Notes: generated by a model from the sequence alone, not told the origin. Positions 8,239 to 17,800 are shown, counted from the first letter of the stretch. The stretch: DNA of 45,192 bases from Verrucomicrobiota bacterium (GCA_024277195.1 JAJRVS010000326.1:1-45192), one strand, 5' to 3'. Translations and numbers: made by a program.

Positions 8239-9786
8239 ATGTCAGAAAATCCCCATTTTCCCAACCGACGTGATTTTGCTAAAAAATTAGCTGCGGGTGC
8301 GGGTGCCATCATTACAGGCGGTACGACGGCTTCGGCGGTGGATCAGATCAATGCGAAGAATCGGCGCAAACCTTTGCCAACTCGACCTGGTGGCAAAGGT
8401 TCGAAAACGGTGGAGCTGAGCAAGGATGGCAAACACGTGCGCACCGCGGGAAGTGTTTCGGCTGATGGTGAAGTGTTTCAGGAGTCGGCGCGTAATATTC
8501 CGGTGGCAGCGGATTATGATGTGGTGGTGGTTGGTGGTGGGCCGGCGGGATTCACGGCGGCGCTGGCGGCTGCTCGATCCGGGGCTAAGACGATGCTGCT
8601 GGAGGTGAACGGCTGCATTGGCGGGGTGTGGACTTCGGGACTGTTGTCGTTGATCATCGATGGCACTGGCAAGCCGGGCATCATGATGGAATTGCTTGCT
8701 GAGCTGAAGCGGCGTTCGACTGGTCACGCGATTGGGGCGTCGTGGGTATATGATCCTGAAGCGATGAAATTGCTGTTGGAGGATTTGTTGCTCGAAGCAG
8801 GTGTACAGATGCGTTTGCATACGCGGGTGGTGGCGGCTGCGAATGATGAAGATAATCGATTGAGGGTGGTATTGACCGAATCAAAGTCAGGGCGCGAGGC
8901 TTGGACGGCGCGTAGTTTTATTGATTGCTCGGGTGATGGAGATCTGGCAGCTCAGGCGGGTTGTGAATTTGAAATGGGGCGTCCCCAGGATGGGGCGACG
9001 CAGCCGATGACGATGATGGGAATGATCACCGGAGTGCGCACGGCTGATATTGCGCCTTTTGTGCGTGGCAGTTCCAGTTTGCAAAAACACGGCAATCCTA
9101 AGAAAAATTTATTGGAGGAAATGCGTAAAGCCGGGGTGAGTCCTTCGTATGAAGGGCCAACGATTTTTGAGGTGCGTGACGGTTTTTACGCGATCATGAC
9201 CAATCATCAGTATGGAGGCTCTGCGATCGATACGAATGACGTGACTGAAGCGACGCTGCAAGGGCGGCGTGAGGTGAATCACTTATTGGCAGCTTTAAAA
9301 AAGAAGGGTGGGGTGTGGAGAGATCTAGAACTGGTGACCACATCCGAGCAGATAGGAACTCGTGGCGGGCGGCGCATACGGGGGGAGTATTATGTGACGG
9401 GGGAAGATTTGCGGGATGGCAAGAAATTCGATGATGGCATCTGCCGGGTGGAGTTTGGCATTGATGTGCATTCGGTGGATCCGAAAAAAACCAAGGCGAT
9501 TGAGAAAAAACCGTATAAATCCCAGCCTTATGATATTCCGCTGCGGGCGATGATAGCGCGGGATGTGTCGGGTCTGATGATGGCGGGTCGTTGCATCAGC
9601 GGAGATTTTATTGCCCACAGTTCTTATCGTGTCACTGGTGATGCGGTGACGATGGGTGAAGCAGCTGGCGTGGCGTCGGCGGTGGCGGTGCAGAGCAAGG
9701 TTTTGGTGGGAGCTGTACCTTTTGCGGAGGTGAGCAAAGTGTTGGGTAAGGTTCGTGCGGATGCGGAGAAGAGAGCGGGGGTTTGA
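8239..9786 (+). CDS. Tat-exported FAD-dependent oxidoreductase (FAD_oxidored family)
   Basis: A 515-residue flavoprotein. The N-terminus PNRRDFAKKLAAGAGA is a twin-arginine signal, so the folded, cofactor-loaded protein should be exported. The dinucleotide-binding fold starts with VVVVGGGPAG (GGGPAG at 99-104) and LLEVNGCIGGVWTSG; near the C-terminus MMAGRCISGDFIAHSS...TGDAVTMGEAAG is the second FAD contact typical of the FAD_oxidored (PF12831) family common in verrucomicrobia and planctomycetes. The ATG at 8239 puts the Tat motif at residues 10-11; an upstream TTG would only add nine residues. It precedes DUF1080, aldo/keto reductase and VOC genes on the same strand, suggesting a redox step on a sugar; the substrate is unproven. 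Confidence 0.88.
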   Translation: MSENPHFPNRRDFAKKLAAGAGAIITGGTTASAVDQINAKNRRKPLPTRPGGKGSKTVELSKDGKHVRTAGSVSADGEVFQESARNIPVAADYDVVVVGGGPAGFTAALAAARSGAKTMLLEVNGCIGGVWTSGLLSLIIDGTGKPGIMMELLAELKRRSTGHAIGASWVYDPEAMKLLLEDLLLEAGVQMRLHTRVVAAANDEDNRLRVVLTESKSGREAWTARSFIDCSGDGDLAAQAGCEFEMGRPQDGATQPMTMMGMITGVRTADIAPFVRGSSSLQKHGNPKKNLLEEMRKAGVSPSYEGPTIFEVRDGFYAIMTNHQYGGSAIDTNDVTEATLQGRREVNHLLAALKKKGGVWRDLELVTTSEQIGTRGGRRIRGEYYVTGEDLRDGKKFDDGICRVEFGIDVHSVDPKKTKAIEKKPYKSQPYDIPLRAMIARDVSGLMMAGRCISGDFIAHSSYRVTGDAVTMGEAAGVASAVAVQSKVLVGAVPFAEVSKVLGKVRADAEKRAGV

Positions 9787-9799
9787 AAGAGAAGAGGAT

Positions 9800-9831
9800 C
9801 TCACGCAGAGCTGCTAAGGGCGCAAAGGAAG
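9800..9831. repeat. Periodic intergenic word (CACGCAGAG-GCTAAGG-GCAAAGG type)
   Basis: Three degenerate units about 10 bp apart (cacgcagag, gctaaggg, gcaaaggaa) follow the FAD oxidoreductase stop. It is one of several 10-bp-periodic words in the gaps of this window. It lies upstream of the DUF1080 gene start and is non-coding. Confidence 0.5.
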
Positions 9832-9879
9832 AAAGTTCCACCATCTGGGTATGCAGAATGAGGAGAGAAATTAAAAAAT

Positions 9880-10851
9880 ATGAAAACAATAACGATACAA
9901 ATCACAGTTTTGCTAATAGCGGCGTGGATGCCGGAAATTTTTGCCAAGGATGCGAGTCCGGCGACCAGTGATCCAAACAAGGTGGATGCGGACTATGCAA
10001 GGCAAGGGGAGTATGTGGGGGAGTCGGGTGACAAAAAACTGGGGCTTCAGGTGATAGCGTTAGGGGATGGAAAATTTGAGGCAGTGGCTAGTAAGGGCGG
10101 ACTGCCGGGAGCGGGTTGGGATAAGGAAAAACCGAGGGAGCGGATTCAGGGAGAACTGGTGGATGGCAAGGTCAAGTTTGTCGCGTCCAAGGGGCATGTG
10201 GGTTGGTTGGCGGATGGCAAAATAGCAGTTAAAACTCCCGACGGTCAGGATGCGGGCAGTTTGAAACGAGTGATTCGCAAGAGCCCGACCTTGGGAGAGA
10301 AGGCCCCTGAAGGAGCGGTGGTGGTTTTTGACGGCACTTCTATAGATGGCTGGAAAGGGGGCAAGATGGAAGGCAAATTGCTGACGCAGGGGGCTTTGAG
10401 TAAAGAGACTTTTGGGGATCACAGCATTCACATTGAGTTTCGCTTGCCTTACATGCCGACGGCTCGTGGGCAGGCACGTGGTAACAGTGGTTTGTATGTG
10501 CAGGGGCGTTACGAAGTGCAGATGTTGGACAGTTTTGGTCTGACGGGAAAAGATAATGAGTGTGGAGGTTTGTATAAAGCATCGGTGCCCTCTGAGAACA
10601 TGTGTTACCCGCCGCTGACTTGGCAGACTTACGACATTGATTTTGTTGCGGCTAAATTCGAGGCTGGGAAAAAAATTAAGAATGCGAACATCACGGTCAA
10701 ACACAATGGGGTGAAGATACATGACAAGGTTGAGCTTTCCGGACCGACTCCCGGAGGTAAGTTGAAAAACGAAGAAGGACCCGGCCCGATTTTTTTACAG
10801 AATCATGGCAATCCGGTTCGCTATCGAAATATCTGGGTGGTGAAAAAATAG
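9880..10851 (+). CDS. Secreted DUF1080 protein (3-keto-disaccharide hydrolase family)
   Basis: A 323-residue protein with a signal peptide (ITVLLIAAWMPEIFAK). Residues about 145-322 form the DUF1080/3-keto-disaccharide hydrolase jelly-roll domain, with VVVFDGTSIDGWKGG, the NSGLYVQGRYEVQMLDSFG core and the closing GPIFLQNHGNPVRYRNIWV. Members studied elsewhere cleave 3-keto-glycosides after a sugar has been oxidised at C3. About 120 residues before the domain are an extra region (GEYVGESGDKKLGLQVIALGD...) often found with it. AGGAG (9860-9864) lies about 15 nt before the ATG. The FAD oxidoreductase gene is 93 bp upstream and the aldo/keto reductase 13 bp downstream, so oxidation, cleavage and reduction steps could be encoded together. 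Confidence 0.9.
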   Translation: MKTITIQITVLLIAAWMPEIFAKDASPATSDPNKVDADYARQGEYVGESGDKKLGLQVIALGDGKFEAVASKGGLPGAGWDKEKPRERIQGELVDGKVKFVASKGHVGWLADGKIAVKTPDGQDAGSLKRVIRKSPTLGEKAPEGAVVVFDGTSIDGWKGGKMEGKLLTQGALSKETFGDHSIHIEFRLPYMPTARGQARGNSGLYVQGRYEVQMLDSFGLTGKDNECGGLYKASVPSENMCYPPLTWQTYDIDFVAAKFEAGKKIKNANITVKHNGVKIHDKVELSGPTPGGKLKNEEGPGPIFLQNHGNPVRYRNIWVVKK

Positions 10852-10864
10852 CGACGGCTCTGTT

Positions 10865-11749
10865 ATGCGACAATCAAATTTGGCACGGTCGGATTTACGA
10901 GTGAGTTCGATCGGGCTTGGCTGTGTGACTTTTGGTCGGGAGATTGACCGGCAGGCTTCTTTTCAAATTCTGGACCATGCCTTGGCGCGGGGGATTAATC
11001 TTTTGGATACCGCAGCTGCGTATGCGGACGGGGCTTCGGAAATGGTGCTGGGTGAATGGATGGCGGAGCGTGGGGTGCGTGATCAAGTGGTGCTGGCTAG
11101 CAAGGTCACCGGCACCTTGAGCCGGGAGCGGGTGATCGCTTCGGCAGAGGAAAGTTTGCTTCGCTTGAAGTGTGATTGCATCGATTTGTTTCAGCTGCAT
11201 TGTTGGGATGAGTTGACTCCTGTGGAGGAGACGCTGGGAGCTCTGGAGGAATTGCGGGAACAGGGCAAGGTGCGTTATGTGGGTTGCAGCAATTGGAGTG
11301 CGCAGCAATTAGAGCAGGGTTTGCCGCAGATGGTTTCAGTTCAGCCGCCTTACAACCTGGTGCAGCGGGAGATCGAGGTGGACTTGCTGCCCTTGTGTCA
11401 GACGGGGCAAGTGGCAGTGCTTTCTTATAGTCCGCTTGGCGCGGGATTTCTGACGGGAAAATACCGGCGTGGCGGAGAAGTGCCGCCCGGAACTCGCTTT
11501 GATGTGATTCCCGGTCACCAGCCGATTTATTTTACCGATGAAGGTTTTAGCGTGGAGGAAAAATTGAGGGAGGCGGCAGAAAATTCAGGGCATTCGATGA
11601 TTGAGTTGGCGCTGGCATGGGTGATCAGTCGAAAGGGGATCAGTTCGGTTTTGATCGGGGCAAGGAATACGGGGCATGTGGACCAGGCTTTTGCCGCGGA
11701 GCAGTTGTTGGCCGATGCATCAGTAATGCGCTTGTTGGAAAGTTTTTGA
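10865..11749 (+). CDS. Aldo/keto reductase
   Basis: A 294-residue cytoplasmic NAD(P)H-dependent oxidoreductase with the (beta/alpha)8 barrel signatures. The catalytic tetrad is visible: D48 and Y53 in LLDTAAAYADG, K80 in LASKV and H112 in LFQLHCWD. A phosphate-binding ending is present (ISSVLIGARNTGHVDQ). It has no signal peptide. It starts 13 bp after the DUF1080 gene and ends 15 bp before the VOC gene, so it is in the same transcription unit. It may reduce a keto-sugar or act as a sugar dehydrogenase; the exact substrate is not evident. Confidence 0.93.
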   Translation: MRQSNLARSDLRVSSIGLGCVTFGREIDRQASFQILDHALARGINLLDTAAAYADGASEMVLGEWMAERGVRDQVVLASKVTGTLSRERVIASAEESLLRLKCDCIDLFQLHCWDELTPVEETLGALEELREQGKVRYVGCSNWSAQQLEQGLPQMVSVQPPYNLVQREIEVDLLPLCQTGQVAVLSYSPLGAGFLTGKYRRGGEVPPGTRFDVIPGHQPIYFTDEGFSVEEKLREAAENSGHSMIELALAWVISRKGISSVLIGARNTGHVDQAFAAEQLLADASVMRLLESF

Positions 11750-11764
11750 AGTGTAGGTTCCAGC

Positions 11765-12238
11765 ATGAGCATTCGATACGCGCATACAAACATCGTGGCT
11801 AAAGACTGGCGCAAGTTGGCGCAATTTTACACCGAGGTGCTCGACTGTGAGCCGGTTCCACCGGAGCGGGATTACGAAGGGGAAGGCATTGGCAAAATAG
11901 CGGGCATTGCCTATGAGCAGTCGAAGGCCTTGAAGGGGCAGCATCTGCGCTTGCCAGGTCATGGGCCGCAGGGGCCGACACTGGAAATTTTCCAATACGA
12001 ACCCGAAGGGCCTACATTTAAGATTGAGTCCAATACCATGGGATTTTCCCATATCGCTTTTGTAGTGGATGATGTGAAAACGGTGGCCGCTCAATTTCTG
12101 GAATGGGGAGGTAAGGAAGTCGGCGAATACACCGAGATGGATGTCGAAAATGCCGGACACATCGTACTGCATTACATGGCGGATCCAGAGGGGAATATAG
12201 TTGAGTTGCAGACCTGGACAGCTTTGGGGAAGGAGTAA
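11765..12238 (+). CDS. VOC-superfamily (glyoxalase/dioxygenase fold) protein
   Basis: A 157-residue protein with two beta-alpha-beta-beta-beta modules. The usual four metal ligands are in place: H7 (YAHTNI), E74 (TLEIFQ), H96 (FSHIAFVVDD) and E147 (GNIVELQ). This glyoxalase-I-like metal site also occurs in epimerases and sugar-processing VOC enzymes. It closes the FAD oxidoreductase-DUF1080-aldo/keto reductase run, 15 bp after the latter, and may isomerise or lyse one of its products. The specific reaction cannot be read from sequence. Confidence 0.9.
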   Translation: MSIRYAHTNIVAKDWRKLAQFYTEVLDCEPVPPERDYEGEGIGKIAGIAYEQSKALKGQHLRLPGHGPQGPTLEIFQYEPEGPTFKIESNTMGFSHIAFVVDDVKTVAAQFLEWGGKEVGEYTEMDVENAGHIVLHYMADPEGNIVELQTWTALGKE

Positions 12239-12242
12239 GAGG

Positions 12243-12386
12243 AACCACGAATGAACACTAATTAACACCAATAATTTTAAGAAAAGCTGATCTTTTCGAG
12301 CGGTAGGCGCCCAAATATAAATGAAGAGGTTTTTTTGAATTTTATTATTTTTCTTCCTTCGTGGTTATTGGTGTTTATTCGTGGTT
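12243..12386. repeat. Inverted pair of 10-bp-periodic CACGAAT/ACACCAAT words
   Basis: 12243-12274 reads as AACCACGAAT, GAACACTAAT, TAACACCAAT in succession, and 12361-12386 is the same kind of word in the opposite orientation (AACCACGAAT, AAACACCAAT on the minus strand). The two face each other across about 85 bp of AT-rich DNA between the VOC and permease genes. Non-coding; a transcript would fold into a long imperfect hairpin. Confidence 0.6.
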
Positions 12387-12412
12387 CAATAATTTCCGGC
12401 TGAATTCCCCCC

Positions 12413-13123
12413 ATGATCGCTCCGATTTCTATTCCGCATTTGTTAGTGATGTTGCTGCCCTTGACTTTGGTGGCGGTGATTTATTGGAAGTGGGTTGGTC
12501 GGCCGGCGGAGATTGGGGTGGCGACGGCGCGCATGGTTTTGCAGTTGCTGGCGGTGGTGTATTTCCTGGCTTATCTTTTTGGAACCGAATCGATGTGGGT
12601 GGGTTTGGGGGTGTTTGCTTTTATGATAGGCGTTTCATCTTGGATCGCGATGCGCTCGACTGAGCGTCGGGGCAGGCTGACTTACCGCAGAATGTTTTTT
12701 TCGATTGGTTTGGCAGGAAGTGTTAATTTGTTGCTGGTGGTTTTGTTTGTGCTGAAATTGGATCCCTGGTATCAGGCGCGATTTATTATTCCGATTGCGG
12801 GAATGATTTTCTCGACTGGGATGAATGTGGTGAGCCTCTGTGCAGAGAGATACGAAAGTGAGATGAAGAACTCGGGCGATCATGAGTTGGCTAGAAAGGA
12901 AGCCTATCGGGCTTCGCTGATTCCCCAGGTGAACTCTTTTCTCGCGGTGGGGCTGGTGGCTCTGCCCGGGATGATGACGGGACAGATTTTATCCGGGGTG
13001 TCACCGCTGATTGCGGTGCGCTATCAGATCATGGTGATGTGTATGATCATGGGCACAGCAGGCTTGGCGTCGGCTTTGTATTTGTGGCAGGTAAGGCCGA
13101 GGGGATCAATTGACAGTGGATAA
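12413..13123 (+). CDS. UPF0014/FetB-family membrane permease
   Basis: A 236-residue integral membrane protein with about seven hydrophobic segments. It matches the UPF0014 (PF03649) family, of which FetB is the permease of an iron-exporting ABC transporter in E. coli: ARMVLQLLAVVYFL near the start, the central IIPIAGMIFSTGMN, and GLVALPGMMTGQILSGVSPLIAVRYQIMVM near the end. The ATG at 12413 gives MIAPISIPHLLVMLLP. No FetA-type ATPase lies beside it, so its partner must be elsewhere. It follows the sugar-processing genes but is separated by repeat DNA, and its functional link to them is doubtful. Confidence 0.88.
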   Translation: MIAPISIPHLLVMLLPLTLVAVIYWKWVGRPAEIGVATARMVLQLLAVVYFLAYLFGTESMWVGLGVFAFMIGVSSWIAMRSTERRGRLTYRRMFFSIGLAGSVNLLLVVLFVLKLDPWYQARFIIPIAGMIFSTGMNVVSLCAERYESEMKNSGDHELARKEAYRASLIPQVNSFLAVGLVALPGMMTGQILSGVSPLIAVRYQIMVMCMIMGTAGLASALYLWQVRPRGSIDSG

Positions 13124-13160
13124 TTAAAAATGAGCAATGAGGAGGAGGGGGGAGGAGTTT

Positions 13161-13193
13161 AACCACGGATAGCACGGATTAACGCGGATGAAG
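13161..13193. repeat. Periodic intergenic word (CACGGAT / CACGGATT / CGCGGATG)
   Basis: AACCACGGAT, AGCACGGATT and AACGCGGATG follow each other with a 10-bp period downstream of the permease gene. It belongs to the same class of periodic words as at 9800 and 12243 and is non-coding. Confidence 0.55.
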
Positions 13194-13231
13194 AAATGAC
13201 TGTAGGCATGGATGGGAGGAACAGGGAGAGC

Positions 13232-13370
13232 TTACTTGGAAACCAGCGGGTTGATCGTTTTGATGTTGGGAAAACGCGCGAAATCGGCATTGTTGGAATA
13301 TACGATCATTCCGTATTCCGATGTGAGCGCCGCAATATGGGCATCGTTAGTTAGATTGGCTAAGCCAATA
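13232..13370 (-). pseudogene. VapC-type PIN-domain toxin, C-terminal remnant
   Basis: An uncalled frame on the minus strand reads NLTNDAHIAALTSEYG, then MIVYSNNADFARFPNIKTI, then NPLVSK and a stop at 13232-13234. This is the typical C-terminal third of VapC ribonuclease toxins, including the acidic D of NDAH and the D of NADFARF that belong to the PIN active site. The N-terminal two thirds and any vapB antitoxin are absent: upstream the frame runs into the end of the DUF1501 gene. It has no start codon of its own and is best seen as a decayed toxin-antitoxin locus cut off by a rearrangement next to the DUF1501 stop. Confidence 0.75.
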
Positions 13371-14757
13371 ATCCAGGGGTGATATCGGCGCCGGTGACGG
13401 GGGAGTCGACCAGGCTGACTTCGCGGCCTTCGTGGGGGACGGTGAGTTTTTTGTGGTTGATGCCGAGACTGTGCAAGAGGGTGGCGTGTAAGTTGTGTAC
13501 GTTGACGGTATCGGTGACGGCGCGGCAGCCGAGTTCGTCGGTCTCGCCGTGAACATAGCCTGCTTTGAATCCGCCGCCAGCCAGCCAGAGGGAAAATCCC
13601 TGTGGATTGTGATCACGTCCGTCGGCACCTTCGGAAATGGGTTCGCGGCCGAATTCGCCGCCCCACATGACCACCGTTTCGTCGAGCATGCCGCGTTGTT
13701 TTAGATCTTTGACCAGGGCAGCGCTGGGTTGGTCGGTGGTCTGGCAGAGTTCTTTCAGACGTGAGACGTTTTTGTTGTGGGTGTCCCAGGGTTGGCTGCC
13801 CATGCATACTTGCACAAAACGCACACCGCGTTCGATCAGGCGGCGGGACAACAAGCAGCGGCGGGCGTAGTCGCGGGTTTTTGGGTTGGGGCTGTCGAGG
13901 CCATACATTTTTTGGATCTCCTGCGGTTCGTCGGAAAAATCGAGCACTTCGGGAACCGCGGTTTGCATGCGAGCGGCGGTTTCAAAATCCTTGATCCGGG
14001 CGAGCAGTTCGCTGTTCTCCGGATGGCGTTGCTGATGGGAGCGGTTCAGTTGGCTGATCAGATCTAATTGGCCGGATCTCGCATCGGGGGTGAAGCGTTG
14101 CGGGGTTTTTAAATACTGCACCGGAGTGGATCCGGAACGGAAAGGGGTGCCTTGAAACTCAGCCGGCAGCCAACCTGATGACCAGTTGCCAACCCCGTCG
14201 GTGGGGTAGTTGTTTTGCACCAGGGCAACGTAAGCGGGCAGGCTGTTGGTTTCGGCTCCGAGACCATAAACCACCCACGAACCGAGCACGGGGGAGCCGG
14301 GTAAAAATTGTCCGGTATTGATCAGGCGGATGGCGGCAGTGTGGTCGCTGGCTTTGGTCACCATCGAACGGATCAAGGTCATATCGTCGACGATCTCTGC
14401 CGTATGCGGCAGCAGTTCGGATAATTCGATGCCGGATTGGCCGTGTTTTTTGAAAGCGAAGGGTGAGCCCAGGATGCGTTTGGTGGTTCCGGGGTTACGG
14501 AATTTCAGATCGCCGCCATAACTTTTGCCGTGCATTTTGGTCAGCATCGGTTTGGGGTCAAATAGGTCGACCTGGCTCGGCCCGCCGTGTTGGAAGAGGC
14601 TGATCACGGCACGAGCCTGACCGGTAGGGGAAGCGGTTGCGGTGGAAGCTTGAGCGTTTTCCTGACCGAGCAAGTGGGCGAGGGCGATGGAGCCGAGGCC
14701 GCCGACGGATTGGCCGAGGAAGAGGCGGCGGTTCATTGAATAGGTTTGAGCGTTCAT
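13360..14757 (-). CDS. DUF1501 protein, Tat-exported (AlkP/sulfatase-like fold)
   Basis: A 465-residue DUF1501 (PF07394) protein. A Tat motif is at residues 9-15 (NRRLFLG) followed by a short hydrophobic stretch. Diagnostic family strings include SLFQHGGPSQVDLFDPKP, PWDTHNKN, VVMWGGEFGREP and GRDHNPQGFSLWLAGGG. The fold is thought to relate to alkaline phosphatase/sulfatases, but the activity is unknown. These genes nearly always pair with PSD1-type genes in planctomycetes and verrucomicrobia; here the PSD1 gene ends 49 bp upstream. The C-terminal codons overlap the decayed vapC remnant in another frame. Confidence 0.93.
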   Translation of the reverse strand: MNAQTYSMNRRLFLGQSVGGLGSIALAHLLGQENAQASTATASPTGQARAVISLFQHGGPSQVDLFDPKPMLTKMHGKSYGGDLKFRNPGTTKRILGSPFAFKKHGQSGIELSELLPHTAEIVDDMTLIRSMVTKASDHTAAIRLINTGQFLPGSPVLGSWVVYGLGAETNSLPAYVALVQNNYPTDGVGNWSSGWLPAEFQGTPFRSGSTPVQYLKTPQRFTPDARSGQLDLISQLNRSHQQRHPENSELLARIKDFETAARMQTAVPEVLDFSDEPQEIQKMYGLDSPNPKTRDYARRCLLSRRLIERGVRFVQVCMGSQPWDTHNKNVSRLKELCQTTDQPSAALVKDLKQRGMLDETVVMWGGEFGREPISEGADGRDHNPQGFSLWLAGGGFKAGYVHGETDELGCRAVTDTVNVHNLHATLLHSLGINHKKLTVPHEGREVSLVDSPVTGADITPGLLA

Positions 14758-14768
14758 GTTGGGGAAGG

Positions 14769-14791
14769 GTTCAGGAGTCAGAATATAGAAT
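14769..14791. repeat. Dispersed 23-bp repeat, copy 1 (upstream of DUF1501)
   Basis: A GTTCAGGAGT block followed by AGAATATAGAAT recurs at 40641-40663 with one mismatch in 23. Both copies sit 11-16 bp before the ATG of a minus-strand gene, in the leader between two genes of an apparent operon. Confidence 0.55.
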
Positions 14792-14806
14792 TCAGGAGGG
14801 GGGGAT

Positions 14807-17800
14807 TTATTCTAGGTATAAAAAACCGCTGGAGGCTAACAGGGATTGGCAGAAGTCGCGCCAGGCCCAGTTGCCTTTTTGTTTAGACTTGTAGCGTGAG
14901 GGTTGTTGAGAGAGAAAGGTGGTGGCTAGTTTTTTTTCTTCTTTGCTTGGGCTTCGGCCCCAGGCTAGTTGGAAGGCTCTTTCAATGCGGGCGGATGGAT
15001 CGGGCATTTCTTTGGCCAGTCGGGTGGCCATGTCGGCGGAGCGATCGAGGATGAAGGTGGAGTTCATCAGGCTGAGGGATTGCAACGGGACGGTGGTGAG
15101 GTTGCGACGGACACAGTTCACTACCATTTTTGGAGCATCGAAAGTCTGCATCAGAGTGTGCTCCTGTGAGCGTCGGTACTGGAGATAGATGCTGCGACGT
15201 TGGCTGGCAGAACCATTTTTCTCAACGATGACTTCACCACTACCGAGTTTTTTGGTTGGCACGTAGGGGCCTCCCATTTTGTGATCGAGTTGACCTGAAA
15301 CCGCTAGCATCGCATCGCGAATGGCTTCCGCATCCAGGCGTCTCACCGGGGCGCGCCACAACAGCCGGTTGGCAGGGTCGATCTGTTGTCCGTTTTGATT
15401 TTCCGCGCTGCTCTGACGATAAACGGCTGACAGCATGATCTTGCGGTGGGCGGCTTTCAGGTCCCAGCCGCTATTGATAAAGTCGGCAGCGAGATGTTCC
15501 AGCAGCTCGGGATGACTCGGGCTCGATCCTGAGTAACCCAGATTCTCGGTGGAGGCCACGATGCCGGTGGCAAAATGGCGCTGCCACATTCGGTTCATCG
15601 TGACCCGAGCCAACAGCGCCGAAGCCCGCGAGTCTGTCCGGGTGATCCATTGGGCAAAAGCCAGCCGTCGACCGGTGCTTTGTCCGGCTTGTTTTTTTGC
15701 TATGGTTGCGGGATCAAACGAATGGCTGCCGCCGCTTAGAAAAGAAAACACATTGGGGGATACTTTTTCACCTTTGTTGAAGTAGCTGCCGCGTTTGAGC
15801 AGGAAGACATCGGCGGCCTTGTCCGAGCGATCCGTCACCCAGGCGACTTTACCTGGTCGTTCGCCCTGCAGTTGTTTGATCATGTTTTCGCTGGCCTCCG
15901 CCTTGCTCAGTTCGACATCACGTGCCTGGTCCAATTTTTCCCGGCTGCTCTGCAAGGCTACGCTATTTTGCTTGGGGACACTGCGCTCTACTCGAATGTT
16001 GTCGACGCTGTAGTGAAAACCTTCGCCTCGGTAGGCGAAGCCAATGCCGCCATTGGGAAGTTGCGCCGCAGTGACGCTCATCGAGCGGACCACTCGCGGC
16101 CGAGAGCTCTCTGTTTCTTCGGGCAGGCCGTTGAGAACATGTTCGATGATAAAGTTTCCATCGCCGCTATTTGTCACCCGGATGCCATAGTTGTCACCGG
16201 CAAAATAACCCCGGAAGCGCGCGCCTGCCTGCCCTCTCATGCCGCCTTTTTTCAGAGAGTTGGTGATCACGTCGATGCCGTAGGAAGGGCTTGAGTCGAT
16301 CAGCACATTGCCAGTTGTTTTGCTGCCCTGTGCGGTTGATGTGGCGATGAGGAAACCAAAACGCGCTAGTTTGCCCTTGGATGAGCCACTGCCTTCTACG
16401 ATATCAAAAGTCAGTTGCACCCATTCGCCCGTTTGTTCCGGGGTCCAGTCGAATTGTTTTTGGGTGGTGATCCAAGTGAAGCGGCTCGGTTTGGCGTCTT
16501 CCATTTTTAGTACGCCGTCTTTGACATAAGCTTTGATTTTAGCCGTTTCACTGAATTCGACTTTTGGCGAGTCTGCTTTGGGAGTTTGAACACTCCAGTT
16601 TTTTTTCAGTTCATCGGTGCCTTTGCCGAAATCGCTCTGCCATAGAAGCTCACCGACAGGCCGGGTCTGTTTTTCCCAGGCGGCAAAGCTTTTTTTGTCA
16701 GCAAGTAATTGATCTTCGGCATTTTTCACTTTTACTTTCCAAGTATTCAAGACCTTGGTTGGCGCGGTATCGACCCAGCGGTTTTTGGGGGTCACCCAGT
16801 TATTGATATCGAAAGCGGGATACAAAATAGATTGAAATTCGTAATACTGACGTTGGGTGATCGGTTCGAATTTGTGATCATGACACTGGGCGCATTTGAT
16901 CGTCATTCCCATCAGGGATGAGCCGACGATTTGCATTGTTCCTTCCAGGGTCGCATAGCGGGTAGTGATGCGTTCCTCGGGGGTGCCCATGTCGCGGTCG
17001 GTGCCGTCTTCGCTGTTGCGCAGGTAATGAGTGGCAATCAGCATGTCCACTTGTTCGGGCGTGAGTTCCGTTCCCGGGCGGTAGCCGGATAGCTCGTCTC
17101 CAGCCAGTTGCTCGCGGACAAACTGGTCGAAGGGTTTGTTGCTATTGAAAGAGCGAATGACATAGTCGCGGTAGAGGTAGGCCAGCGGCCGCACCTGGTC
17201 GAAGTCGATGAAATAACCGTCGCTATCCGCGTAACCTGCGACGTCCAACCAGAAACGCCCCCAGCGTTCACCGTAGTGGTCGGAGGCGAGGTAACGATCG
17301 ATCATGCGTGCGTAGGCACCGGACTGGGAGTCGTTCAGGTAGATTTGTTTTTCATCCAGAGTCGGGGGCAGGCCGGTCAGATCAAAGGCTGCGCGGCGGA
17401 TCAGGGTTTCGCGATCTGCTTGAGGAGAAAGTTGCAGATCTTTTTTTGCTAACTTGGCGGAGATGAACCGGTCGATGTCAGTGAGTTTGGTGTTTTTGTT
17501 TTTGGATTTGGGCAAGACCGGTGGTTTTGAATCCTGCAAGGGGGCGAAGGCCCAGTGTTCGATCGGGGCGAGGTCACCTTCGACATACTCGGGCAGCCCG
17601 GGCGCGCCGGCGATGATCCACTGCCGTAAAACTTCTTTTTCTTTGTCATTCAAAGGTTCGTCTTCCGGCATTGCATTGTTTTCCACCAGTGGCCAGAGTT
17701 TGCTTTTATCGAGTTGGCCGGGAGTCACGACTGCGCCGTGTTCACCTCCGCGCGCGATGTAGCGGGCATTGCTCAGGGTCAACTTTCCTTTGGCTTTGAG

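Noticed and set aside
8287-8820. 177-codon open frame antisense to the FAD oxidoreductase
   Set aside because: Composition is rich in His/Arg/Thr without any domain, and it is a shadow of a well-supported gene.
12413-13123. Complete FetAB iron exporter
   Set aside because: The permease is clear but no ATPase gene is adjacent on either side.
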